Shown one piece after another: positions 17,777 to 29,900 of a stretch of 64,000 nucleotides of DNA. The notes under the pieces were generated by a model, which was not told where the DNA came from, searched no databases, and was given only the letters and a program-made list of their open reading frames with translations. The position numbers and the translations under genes were made by a program. This DNA is from Dipylidium caninum (Eukaryota; Platyhelminthes; Cestoda; Cyclophyllidea; Dipylidiidae): NCBI GenBank assembly GCA_017562135.1, contig QEYB01001152.1, positions 186,001 to 250,000 on the forward strand. The letters run 5' to 3'. How positions within the stretch are numbered: position 1 is the stretch's first letter; every line of letters starts with the position of its first letter.

Positions 17777-18680
17777 CCGCCTCCTCCACTCCTCTTTCTT
17801 TCTCTCTCTCTCGTCTACGTTTTACTCGAACTCGCATTAGCTCCGCGAAATTCTTGTTGTTTCTCTGATGCCTTCGTCCTTATGTATTAAGGTATTCTTC
17901 ACTTGGTTAACCGTGTTAATGTGCGAGCGCTTCGGTCTCATTCGATCCCCTTTTGAATAAAATGCATAGGATGAAAACCGTTATGATATGAAACGGAGAA
18001 TAACACACTTGAATAGGTTTTTTCGGTTTCTAAATATGATTGTGTCAATTGGCGCCCCCCGATCGCTATTACTTAAACTTGACTGAGTGATTCTCAGATT
18101 GAGGTACCTTTTTTGGGCCGCATGAGGAGATAAGTGAGAATGGACGTCGTAAAGTTTTCCTTGATCACTGGGAACGCATATTTATGCATCAGGATATCAC
18201 CATTTTGGCCAATAATGCTTGTCTCTGTCGATAGTTTTAAAAAGCTTGGAGCGAAAGTGGTTCGAATGTGCAGGTGTAAAAGAAATGGACATAAACTGGC
18301 TGTCGGTGAACGGAAGCATCGTTAAATAGGAAAACTCACTAGTCATTCAGGGTGGTTAGAAGCTCAGATATTTAGGCTAGAAGGAAGTACTGAGAGATGT
18401 CTACTGAACTTTACGTGAGCGGGAGTGTTCAAGAGTGTTAGTCGTGCTTCGTGAATAATCTTGTACATCCGAAAGACCGATCGCTGGTCTATCAGTCCAG
18501 AAATGGAAGATCACACGCGATACGCAAAAGGAGCGACAACCGGCAGGTTTGATTGGAACGGGAAAATTGGGGCCCGGATGCGTTGGCGTGAGTCGCCAAA
18601 GGAGCTCGGATCGCGAGAATCGGATTGAAAGGAAGCACGAGTAACCTCGAAAAATTTGAACTGAAGGCGGTTGAGAGCCC
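17777..18680 (+). other. HARS 3' untranslated region and short intergenic stretch
   Basis: The stop at 17774-17776 is followed by a CT-rich stretch and one AATAAA. From there to the palindrome edge at 18681 no coding exon could be supported. Confidence 0.6.
17956..17961 (+). terminator. Polyadenylation signal AATAAA of HARS
   Basis: A canonical AATAAA lies 180 bases after the HARS stop codon on the same strand, a normal 3' UTR length. Confidence 0.75.
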
Positions 18681-19645
18681 GCACAAATGCAAACTTGTAA
18701 TCGCTAGATTGAGTTGGAGAAAGGCCGAGACTGAGGAGGCCACCGAGCACACGCTGCTGTGCAGCCAGCCTTCACCTGTACGAACCTGCCAGCTTTTGTA
18801 CAGTCTTTCGGGTGTGCCGTGTGCGTGCGTCTGTGTGTGTGTGTGTGAGAGAGAGTGAGTGAATGAGTAGCTTAGGGTGGCGAAACAGACGCACAGACGC
18901 GGGAGGAGCTGGCAGGGTAGGGGATTGTCCCCTCTTCTCCATTTCCGGGTCGAATGCACGCAAAGGATAGCCGCAAAGGAACGCGCGTCCCTTTTCGCAT
19001 AAAAGCGCACCTCACACACACACACAACGCGGTCGCCATCGGCTGGCCCAGGAAGGCGGACTGGCCGTGTAAGTGCGCACCTCGGTGGGTGCGCTCCTCC
19101 CTCGCTCCTCCACCGGTAATCGTCCCTCCATCCGGTGGCCGGTGTACCGACTGGCCCTCCAGTCTGTCCACCTTCGTCCCTCGCTCCTCCTCCCCCTCCT
19201 TGCCCGAAAACGATTCGCCGGACAAATTGCATGACGTCCGAGATGCACAAAGGCACTTTGATGGATGCCAAAGGGTGCACCTTCGCATCATGCCGGTGTC
19301 AGTAGAGAAGACCTGTACCGCTCCTCCACCTCGTGGACGTCGCGGGCGTCGCGGGCGAGGGCGATGTTTGGATCGCCTGCGGTGTTTCACCTGCTCTCGC
19401 CACGACAGCGCCATAAGTGCATCGGCGCGAGCACACTTCACCGAGGCTCCCTTAGACGCCTCCGCCTGTACGCCCAATTTTAGCGCCCCACGACCTGATC
19501 TGACTGGGTACTCCTCCCACGTCCGCACGTGTCCGCAACCCACACGAGCACGCTTAACCCCACACTTGTGCTCTCTTGTCACCACCATTCCTCCCTGCGC
19601 ATATGCCCTTTTACTAGTCTGAGTCGAGCCTCTCCGTACTTTCAG

Positions 19646-20187
19646 CACTGAGCGAAGCTGCCTATCCGCAGTGCTCGTGGGGCGGTGCATTATATGGTTC
19701 AGAGCAGCAGGGCCGTCCTCTTTACGCAAACACCATGCCGCAACACCACTCCGCAGCACCAGTGCAGCAACAACAGGATGCGCTGTACGGACCTCCGGCA
19801 CTGGGTTATCCTCCGCCCTCGAGCGCCGTCAGAACTGTACCACCCACTTACCACCACAGAGGCGGTCCTCCCGCGACAGGTTACTACGCGGGCGGCTACT
19901 CAGAGCCGCAACAGCCACCGCTGCCCCAGACGGGCCCCATGACATCGCCAAATCCCCGCGCCTGCTACCCTACTAACACGCCATCCTCGATGGATACCAC
20001 CACCAGCACCAGCGGCTACACAAGCCCCGGAAATGCGGGCAGGATGAACCTCGGCGATGACTTTATGGCTGGTCCCCCGGTCCTCGAGGCCGGAGTCAAG
20101 CCATCGGCCAATCCCTCGACGCCCACGTCGTCTGGTGCGCCGCCCGACCACCGCTGGTTCTCGTCGGCCCAAATGTGCCTGCCCTGA
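19646..20187 (+). pseudogene. Inverted extra copy of the beta-catenin terminal exon, reading frame intact
   Basis: The copy includes the TTTCAG acceptor and 179 codons plus TGA, ending [13 protein letters not shown]. It is rich in Pro, Gln, Tyr and Ser. Relative to the in-place copy (23953-23411) only two synonymous changes and one A-run length difference were seen. It lies on the opposite strand from the other beta-catenin exons, so it cannot be spliced to them in this arrangement. It could only be used after inversion of the palindrome, by trans-splicing, or if the assembly order is wrong. Its phase 1 acceptor does not fit the phase 0 donor of HARS exon 5. Confidence 0.8.
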
Positions 20188-20693
20188 AGCTTTTTTCGCC
20201 GTTCTAAAGCGCCGAACCTTGTCGCCCCTTTTCTATTCACAAACGGATACAACCTCTCCTGCATGCGTTCTCTCGCCAATAACACACTCGCGTCCATGCA
20301 TAAATATGTTACACCCTCTCCCTGTCGATCACGGTATTTCGGTTGATCTTTCGCGCCATCAATACCAGTCCTCTGTGTGAGTCGCTTTCGAGGCCCGCAG
20401 AGAGTAGTCACTTTTCGATGTTACCTTATTAAATTGGGGAAAGGAAGAGAGAAGAGCAAAACAACCGGGCACCGTTGTGCCTACCGACTCCAGGGTGTGG
20501 AGTTTGCTGGGGGGAACTGTGTACATACGAATATGCAGATTGATTCCCTTGGATAGGCTCCTTTTTATGTGTCACTTTCCCTTGTGTCCACTTCTCCTAC
20601 CTTCCCTCCTCCCCCCCCCGCCTTTCCCCCGCCCTCTTCTCTCTCACGCTCTATCCTCCCCCGCCCATCTCAGCATGCTTTATTTATTAAATT

Positions 20694-20699
20694 AATAAA
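20694..20699 (+). terminator. AATAAA of the inverted exon copy
   Basis: AATAAA lies about 507 bases after the stop of the inverted exon copy and mirrors the signal at 22902-22897 in the right arm. Confidence 0.6.
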
Positions 20700-21483
20700 C
20701 GATTAATTGCCCTCTCCCATCGTCTTCCTTATTATACGGTGGTTGCACCTCTTCCTCGCAACGTCTGGCCATGACACTGTCCGCCACGGCAGTTTCCGCT
20801 TTCGTCCCAGTGCTCCTGCAATGACTCACCTCAGGCCGAAAAATGTCGCTTCAAGACGGCTGCCGCGGGTCGGACGGCTGGCCGGCGCGGGGTGAGGTCG
20901 TGCGACCTCGGGTGTTGGCATCTGAATGCCCTAGGCTCGAGGCAGTGTGGAAACCGAGTCTCACCCGGCCCCTGTGCTTGGAGGTGCGGAGCCCACTGTG
21001 TGTGATTCTGAGGCAAACGTGTGGGGCTGTGCTGTGGAATGCGATGGACGCAAAAAGTGTGGGCCTAGTAAAGAGACACTCGACAATGTTCAGTTCGCTG
21101 GTGGAATATGAGGTGCATTCAGAGTCTGGCGACTGTGGTCTGCCCCCGTCTCGAGTGTTGCTGGTGCTCCTGTTAGCGTCAGCAGGAGGCGAACGTCCTA
21201 ACGGAGCAATGATCGCATCCCATTTCCCAATGCAGACGTGTTTCCGCGTTCGGCCTGCGCGTACGTGCGTTGCTGCGCGCGTGTGCATGCTTGTGCCATT
21301 GTGTACGCGCGTTCGACGCACGCGATCGACGCACGCGAGCGAAGCTCTCATCGCCGGCCGCGGCCGCCTACCATCCGTGCGTCTTTCAAAACTCGCGCCT
21401 GACACGATGACGCATCGTTGTGACGCGCGCGCGGCTGCGCACTCGACAATCGATAGCAGGCGCGTGCGTGCGTGTGCATCTGC

Positions 21484-22124
21484 GTACTTCTCCACTTTCC
21501 CCTCCCCTCCCCTCCACCTTCCTCCACCTTCCTCCTCCGTCCTCCTCTACTTCTACTCTGAAGTGGCTCACAATCTCTCCCTCCATCGCCTCGCACACCA
21601 CTCGGTCGATAATGGAGTCAGTTCCCATTGAGCTTTATAAGCTCAACGACGCAAGCTGATTATACTAAAGATTGGCTACGTTCGTAAGTCCGGAGTTATT
21701 AGCCAATGTCGTAGAAATGATGTTTCGAATAGGCTGTTTGAAGTCCGTTGATGATTCATCTCTACGCTACTCTGACCCAGTGAAATTTGGGTGGATGTGG
21801 ACTTCACTGCTAAGGATTGAATCATGACGAAACGTACTCATTTCTCTCAAATGCAAGCCAGATTTCGTCAAGCTTCCAGCAATGTAATAGCTATTCCACT
21901 AACGCAGGATTGTTGAAGTAAAAGCTCTTCCAAGGGAAATTGTACGACCGATGTGCGGCGGTTTGTTGAGCGTCGGACCGATGTGGAGAAATTTGCGCAA
22001 CTTGCAGTAGTAGTGCTAATGGGATATGCGCTGCTGTTGGAATGCACAGTGAGGAATGCCGCTTAGGGGGCCTATTGACTGCTTTTGAGTGATCAGGAAA
22101 AGACGGCAACTGTAAGTGTGTACG
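21484..22124. other. Palindrome spacer
   Basis: This is 641 bases of unique sequence between the arms. It opens with an almost pure pyrimidine tract (about 21487-21557, CTCC/CTTCC repeats) and then becomes AT-rich. No supported coding exon, and no transposase-like or terminal-repeat structure was recognised. Confidence 0.75.
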
Positions 22125-22896
22125 GCAGATGCACACGCACGCACGCGCCTGCTATCGATTGTCGAGTGCGCAGCCGCGCGCGCGTCACAACGATGCGTCA
22201 TCGTGTCAGGCGCGAGTTTTGAAAGACGCACGGATGGTAGGCGGCCGCGGCCGGCGATGAGAGCTTCGCTCGCGTGCGTCGAACGCGCGTACACAATGGC
22301 ACAAGCATGCACACGCGCGCAGCAACGCACGTACGCGCAGGCCGAACGCGGAAACACGTCTGCATTGGGAAATGGGATGCGATCATTGCTCCGTTAGGAC
22401 GTTCGCCTCCTGCTGACGCTAACAGGAGCACCAGCAACACTCGAGACGGGGGCAGACCACAGTCGCCAGACTCTGAATGCACCTCATATTCCACCAGCGA
22501 ACTGAACATTGTCGAGTGTCTCTTTACTAGGCCCACACTTTTTGCGTCCATCGCATTCCACAGCACAGCCCCACACGTTTGCCTCAGAATCACACACAGT
22601 GGGCTCCGCACCTCCAAGCACAGGGGCCGGGTGAGACTCGGTTTCCACACTGCCTCGAGCCTAGGGCATTCAGATGCCAACACCCGAGGTCGCACGACTG
22701 CACCCCGAGCCGGCCAGCCGTCCGATCCCGCGGGAGCCGTCCTGAAGTGACATTTCTTCGGCTTGAGGTGAGTCATTGCAGGAGCACTGGGACGAAAGCG
22801 GAAGCTGCCGTGGCGACAGTGTCGTGGTCAGACGTTGCGAGGAAGAGGTGCAACCACCGTATAATAAGGAAGACGACGGAAGAGGGCAATTAATCG

Positions 22897-22902
22897 TTTA
22901 TT
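22897..22902 (-). terminator. Polyadenylation signal AATAAA of beta-catenin
   Basis: On the minus strand, AATAAA lies about 509 bases downstream of the full-length beta-catenin stop at 23413-23411. Confidence 0.65.
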
Positions 22903-23410
22903 AATTTAATAAATAAAGCATGCTGAGATGGGCAGGGGAGGATAGAGCGTGAGAGAGAAGAGGGCGGGGAAAGGCGGGGGGGGGGGGAGGGAGGAAGGTA
23001 GGAGAAGTGGACACAAGGGAAAGTGACACATAAAAAGGAGCCTATCCAAGGGAATCAATCTGCATATTCGTATGTACACAGTTCCTCCCAGCAAACTCCA
23101 CACCCTGGAGTCGGTAGGCACAACGGTGCCCAGTTGTTTTGTTCTTCTCTCTTCCTTTCCCCAATTTAATAAGGTAACATCGAAAAGTGACTACTCTCTG
23201 CGGGCCTCGAAAGCGACTCACACAGAGGACTGGTATTGATGGCGCGAAAGATCAACCGAAATACCGTGATCGACAGGGAGAGGGTGTAACATATTTATGC
23301 ATGGACGCGAGTGTGTTATTGGCGAGAGAACGCATGCAGGAGAGGTTGTATCCGTTTGTGAATAGAAAAGGGGCGACAAGGTTCGGCGCTTTAGAACGGC
23401 GAAAAAAGCT

Positions 23411-23953
23411 TCAGGGCAGGCACATTTGGGCCGACGAGAACCAGCGGTGGTCGGGCGGCGCACCAGACGACGTGGGCGTCGAGGGATTGGCCGATGGCTT
23501 GACTCCGGCCTCGAGGACCGGGGGACCAGCCATAAAGTCATCGCCGAGGTTCATCCTGCCCGCATTTCCGGGGCTTGTGTAGCCGCTGGTGCTGGTGGTA
23601 GTATCCATCGAGGATGGCGTGTTAGTAGGGTAGCAGGCGCGGGGATTTTGGTGATGTCATGGGGCCCGTCTGGGGCAGCGGTGGCTGTTGCGGCTCTGAG
23701 TAGCCGCCCGCGTAGTAACCTGTCGCGGGAGGACCGCCTCTGTGGTGGTAAGTGGGTGGTACAGTTCTGACGGCGCTCGAGGGCGGAGGATAACCCAGTG
23801 CCGGAGGTCCGTACAGCGCATCCTGTTGTTGCTGCACTGGTGCTGCGGAGTGGTGTTGCGGCATGGTGTTTGCGTAAAGAGGACGGCCCTGCTGCTCTGA
23901 ACCATATAATGCACCGCCCCACGAGCACTGCGGATAGGCAGCTTCGCTCAGTG
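23411..23953 (-). CDS. Beta-catenin exon 6 (terminal), frame broken by one extra A
   Basis: The acceptor TTTCAG and the phase 1 join give [18 protein letters not shown] and a Pro/Gln/Tyr-rich tail. After QTGPMTSP a run of four A (three in the inverted copy) shifts the frame to KSPRLLPY and a stop at 23624-23622. In the unshifted frame the exon stays open to TGA at 23413-23411 and ends [13 protein letters not shown], comparable in position to the vertebrate C-terminal LAWFDTDL. If the extra A is real, the protein loses about its last 77 residues. Confidence 0.85.
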
Positions 23954-26900
23954 CTGAAAGTACGGAGAGGCTCGACTCAGACTAGTAAAAGGGCATATGC
24001 GCAGGGAGGAATGGTGGTGACAAGAGAGCACAAGTGTGGGGTTAAGCGTGCTCGTGTGGGTTGCGGACACGTGCGGACGTGGGAGGAGTACCCAGTCAGA
24101 TCAGGTCGTGGGGCGCTAAAATTGGGCGTACAGGCGGAGGCGTCTAAGGGAGCCTCGGTGAAGTGTGCTCGCGCCGATGCACTTATGGCGCTGTCGTGGC
24201 GAGAGCAGGTGAAACACCGCAGGCGATCCAAACATCGCCCTCGCCCGCGACGCCCGCGAGGTGGAGGAGCGGTACACGTCTTCTCCACTACCACCGGCAT
24301 GATGCGAAGGTGCACCCTTTGGCGTCCATCAAAGTGCCTTTGTGCATCTCGGATGTCATGCAATTTGTCCGGCGATCGTTTTCAGGCAAGGAGAGGGAGG
24401 AGGAGGAGGAGGAGCGGGGGACGAGGGACGAGGGAAGGAGGTGGAGAGACTGAAGGGCCAGTCGGTACACCAGCCACCAGATGGAGGGACGACTACCGGT
24501 GGAGGAGCAAGAGAGGAGCGCACCCACCGAGGTGCGCACTTACACGGCCAGTCCGCCTTCCTGGGCCAGCCGATGGCGACCGCGTTGTGTGTGTGTGTGA
24601 GGTGCGCTTTTATGCGAAAAGGGACGCGCGTTCCTTTGCGGCTATCCTTTGCGTGCATTCGACCCGGAAATGGAGAAGAGGGGACAATCGCCTACCCTGC
24701 CAGCTCCTCCCGCGTCTGTGCGTCTGTTTCGCCACCCTAAGCTACTCATTCACTCACTCTCTCTGACACACACACACACAGACGCACGCACACGGCACAC
24801 CCGAAAGACTGTACAAAAGCTGGCAGGTTCGTACAGGTGAAGGCTGGCTGCACAGCAGCGTGTGCTCGGTGGCCTCCTCAGTCTCGGCCTTTCTCCAACT
24901 CAATCTAGCGATTACAAGTTTGCATTTGTGCTTCAACTCTGTTGTTAGCAACGTTTCTAGTTCTCCATTTTCGCCTACTAGGCTTCCCCAACTGTGTATT
25001 TCTGACATTCTGTCTTTGCCGAGTTTGATCAATTACAGCCACGCACGCCAGCACGTCGCATCCATGTATTCTAACGTTTGCGAGAAGCCCACGTCTAGAT
25101 AAGCGTAATGACCCTTTTCTTTCACCAATCGTGGGTAACAAGATGGTGCTATTCTCAGACTCTGCTGGGAAATGTACATGACTAAAGTAGGGAGGAATGA
25201 TGGCAATTGGTGTAAGGTACGCCTCGGATGAATGAGGCTGGAGTTTATCCGGTCAAACGGAACAAATTTTTGCCGCGTTTTAACGTCGAGTGCAGCCCTG
25301 TTACTTGTCAACTAACAAATCACTCGTCGACTGCAATAGATGGGCTAAAAGCGGGGGTCTACGGGACTGGCGCTATGCGTTCCTTCTGTCGCCATAATTT
25401 CTGTCAACGGCAGCCAACGGGAGGTGCCACATGGCCACGCGGACGCGTGCGCTAAAGGCGTCGATGCACACTGGAAATTCCTCCCCGACGGCCGTTGAAT
25501 AGCGTGCACAGCGTGGAGCGAGGACTGTACCGCCTTCATGCCAGCGAGGGATGGGAGCCGGCTCGGCGCCGCAGCGCAGCACAAGCCGCTTGCAGGCACA
25601 GTCTGGTCGAGTGCTGCGTTGTTAGGAGGTAGTGCCAGACACGAAGGAGGCAGGTATGCTGATGTCACCAGGCGGTGTAAATGCCACGCTGACGGAGCCA
25701 GCTGTGCTGGCATTTCACATTGACCTAGCACGCGCTCATTTATCCTGTCAGGTAAATCACATCTATGCAGTTACTCGACATTTGCCAAAGGGGTTGGAGC
25801 AAAATGTATGCTCGATGTCTGGCAGCTGATTCTTCGAAATAGCACAAGGCGATGAGGGACAGCCGAAGCGGTCCCGACGCCTGACATCAGCGCTTGAACC
25901 AGACTGGCCATTGACCGCCGTTGAAGTACAAAAGGGAATGTCATGTGTGGCAGCTATGTTTAAACCGATTCGGCATACTTCAGACTGCGGGGAGAACGAG
26001 ATGCACCGAAGGAGATAAGAGGGATTTTCTACGATTAATACAGGTCAGTGAATTGTTGTGGGGGTCTCATAACGCGAATAAAAAACATACTTAACAGGAA
26101 TAAGTCGGCCGCTGGTGGGAAGGACAAAATTCCCATCACGTAAATGATCGTGTTTCAGCGACGCGGTTGATGACGGAGTAGGTGATTAGAGATGCACCGC
26201 CAATAGAGCGGTGGCTTAGACATGAAGTGGAAAAAGCATGAAACAACGCCCCTGGTCCGAAGGGCATCTAGTCGGTTAAAAATACAACCACAAAAGAGCA
26301 ATGGGCCACACAGACCGCACGAGTTCTATTGGTCAAAGGAAGGATGGCTGGATTCTAGATGTAACTTGATTTAAGTTAAAATGAACTATAAGTGGATATG
26401 GGCCTCCACGCCTGATAACCACTGGACAAGACGTTTTATCATTGTTAGAGTAGTTGCACTAACCAATAAGACACTTACACTGCTGCTGGTAACAGTGCTG
26501 GTGCTGCTGAGGCTGCATCGACTGAATATTCATAGAACAGCTCCCGTTGCCGCCTCCTACTCCTCCGCCACCACCACCGCTGCCGCCACCGCCACCACCA
26601 GAGAAAACAGAGGAGGCAGGAGGGGGAGGCCCCACCATAGCCATGAGGGATCCACCAGCGCCGCCCCCACCGCCGCAAGATCCCACCAGTGCCTCACCCG
26701 AATAGTGGTAGCCGCCCGGAGCGTATCGCTGGGTCGGAGGGGGAGCCTGTTGTTGCGGAGGCGGGGTCATATACGACATTGGCTGGCCGTGATGCTGGTG
26801 GAAGAGCGATTGAGGAGGAAAACAGGCGGACCCGGCGCCGGGCGAGATGCGCCCGCCACCGCCGCTCGTGTCCATAGGGAGGGGTGGGGGCGGTGGGGTG

Positions 26901-29900
26901 CTGAGGCTGTCCACCACTATCTTGCCGTGTCCCACAAGAGCGTCCTCGGTGGAGGGGGGCGCGGCGGCGGGGGGTGCAGTGAGCTGAAGAATGAGAGTGT
27001 TTGCGTAGGTAGAAATTGCCTCGTTGCGCGAACCCGCCAACTCGTTGAGGCATGTTGAGAAGCCAGGCACTGGGCGATGGCGTCCAGAGAGTCCCGATCC
27101 TGAGCAACTTCCACCAACACGCCCAGGGCTGCCCGGTGCACCGACTCGTTCGTGGAAGTGCACAAGAGATGGACGAATATCGTTAACCCCGGAGTGCAAG
27201 GACCGCCAGAGGAGAATCCGGGGCAATTCAGTGTCGGAGCCTGCGGTGAAGAATCACAATTATTTTCTCACTCCAGATTCAAACAGTTTACAGCAGACAA
27301 CTTATTGGCTGCTTGCGTTTTGGATTATTAACCAAACAGAGACTTTCACTACCACAACAGCGATAACTATTGTGAATAAGATTGGTGGGCTATGCCAAAA
27401 GGAGCCCCATTCCAACCGACCTCGCGGTATTGGCGGAAGGGTGTTATTTTATCGGTGTGCAATGACCACCTCCTGTCCGGCATGTTGATTAGAGCCACAT
27501 AAGAAATTCACCAACGTGGACATTTTGACCCAAAAAGCTACTTCAAGAGCCCATCAGCCCTTATTATGGCTTAGGATAGCGTGGAGACGTTCAATTTGCC
27601 TAAAGTATACGAGGAGTGCGGTAAAGAGGATAGAAAAGGGGTAGCCCGGAAGTGTAAAGTGGCGGTATTCTCTTAATTTTTAATTCTCCTTTCAGTATCT
27701 CATACCCGGAAATATGCAACACCAAAAAGGTAGACAACACTTATAACTGTGCCTAGGGCACCATTGACAGTTGTCGATGGCTCCCAACCGGCAAAAGCAA
27801 CTACCCAAAGGAGATTGCATCCAAACATGACACTTGGCAAAACAAAGTGTTCTGGTGTAGATTCTCACGCCTGACAAATCAACCTCGTGTCAAGTGTACG
27901 ACACCGGCAGAATTGGCACCTAGACGCTGGTGCTCGTGTCGCCAGTTCTTCCCGTGGTGGCTTGCATGCAGTGCTGATACCACCCGTGGAAGGCCTAAGG
28001 GATGAGCCAGTGGTGACACCAACGAGGACGCTGCGAAGTGCCACAACCCCAGCGCTCGACGCGCAGACTTGAGTGGACGCAGGGCGATGCGCACGCGGCG
28101 GGGGGCCCGACACAGACTGGCCAGCCCCCTCCCCCTCCTCGCCCTTCGTCCCGCCCTCTCGAGCCGTGCTCGTGCTTGTCTTCCCCCACGCATCCGCCCG
28201 GTCGCAGAAGCGGCGGCTGAACTCCTACCGACGGAGCAATCCATTAACGTGTTGAATACGCTTGGTGGAATGGTAATTGCAAGTGCTTTTTCGGAGCGGA
28301 AGTTCGAACATTTCTTGAGATACTGAGCGGTGTCCCAGCGTGGCTACTACGAAGCGCTCCGTAACACAACAAATAAGGGCAGAAATTTATGATATTTTGC
28401 TTCCATTTTGCAACAGGAAACAGAAAATTCGTGCAACTTGCTTGCCAAAATGGAAAGAGACGTCTCAGGACCTCGACCAAAGCGAACTTCAGTGTCAACC
28501 CGGGTGTCGCAAATGACCAGCTAATCACGATTCCATTCACTGTCTCTTAATTTTTTCACATCAAAGGATGCCTCTGCCTGTGCGTATGGTGTGTTAGCCG
28601 GGTTGACTAAATCTACTTACCCTGACAGTTGACATGACAGCGATAGTTTGACATTTGGCACCTGAACAGCAAGTTTTGCACCCAGCGGCTGATGGTCTGA
28701 CATATTCTACAGACGCCTCCTTACCGACCCGTGGTCTATCAAAGCACTGCGTTGATGGCTTAAAAAGCAGTAGCAGCAAGAACAAAGGCACCTATGATAT
28801 CTGGCTGCAGTATGGCATATCTGACAGGCGTGAAGCCGTTTCGCCCCTCCTCGCCCTCGCAGACCCTGGCACTCATGGTTCCCCTAACAGCATTTCACAC
28901 AAAAAATGGCGTTGTGGGCTAAACTCCTCCACCGGCAATATTAGCCTATTCCGAAATAAAAGGAAGCTGCGTTTCCGAGTGCTCCTGCATGAGGTGAATC
29001 GAGGTGGGGGCTGAGGACGAGGGGCGGAGGAACTGGTCCTACCCAACTGCCTCTAGACTGCACCACATTTTGGTGGCTACGACGATGAAATGAACGGGTA
29101 AGAGGCACGCAGAGACCAGAACCGCCTTCGCTCAACGACAATGTCCGCTCATGTCGGGACAAGAGTAGCCAAGACGGCGACTTTGTAAATGTGGATTCAA
29201 TGGTTAAATTCCTCGGACCCCGGTGTCCCATGTCTTATAACAGGATCGTTTGGCCGAACTTGATCTAAAAATTCACTTAGAAATGCTTTTATAGTTTTCA
29301 ATTCCTCTAGTTAGATAGTAACGATTTAGTCGTAGACAGGTTCTAGTGCCTATGCTTCTTTCCACATTACCATTAATGCAGTCCGAGCCCAAGTCTCAAA
29401 ACAGAAGTTTACACACATACACAAACACAGAGGAGAGAAAGAGAGAGGCGACGACATACATTGTACCACATGCGTACGATGACAGAATTGAAGTCATTCC
29501 TGACAATTGTCACGACCAGTCATTCCCATTAGCAGAGGAGGCGACTTATTAAATCAAACGACCAAGTAAATTGGTGTACATCGTCGAGATAGTCCAAGTG
29601 ACTGCTTTAGTAGGGTACCCTGTGGTGTTAGACATTTCACGGGCCACCAGATGGATCGGTTCCGGCGTGCAAATAAAGCTACTCGGCTATCACATCTGGG
29701 TGAGTTCACTTGAGATGAACTGCAGAGGGATTTCAGCAATCTACGCGACATCCGGGGCAGATATGGGTTTTGTTTGGACGGTAGGGCGTGAGTGAAGAAC
29801 AAAGGACGCGGACGTCTGAACTCACCCTGAACCGCGAAAGGTGGAGCCGGGTCCCGGGCTCTCGCGAAAGCATGTGCATGGCGACACAAATGCCCTCTAT

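Larger units (their letters stand above)
18681..21483 (+). repeat. Left arm of a giant inverted repeat (palindrome)
   Basis: This arm of about 2803 bp is the reverse complement of 22125-24931. Both ends are sharp by eye: the outer edge is shared GCACAAATGC at 18681 and 24931, and the inner edge is the shared TGTGCATCTGC. It carries part of a beta-catenin intron, the last beta-catenin exon, its 3' UTR and AATAAA, and about 780 bp beyond, all inverted relative to the gene. Similarity is very high, with scattered SNPs and short tandem-length differences. Confidence 0.95.
22125..24931 (-). repeat. Right arm of the giant inverted repeat
   Basis: This arm of about 2807 bp is oriented so that its beta-catenin terminal exon is collinear with the upstream exons. 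It is therefore probably the original copy. Differences from the left arm seen by eye include a 13-bp tandem unit present only on the left near 21325, a 9-bp tandem difference near 19345, several SNPs in the intron part, and one extra A in the coding exon. Confidence 0.95.

Noticed and set aside
18681..24931. Interpretation of the inverted arms as a large transposon with terminal inverted repeats
   Set aside because: The arms contain a host gene exon and 3' UTR, the spacer has no transposase, and no target-site duplication was seen.
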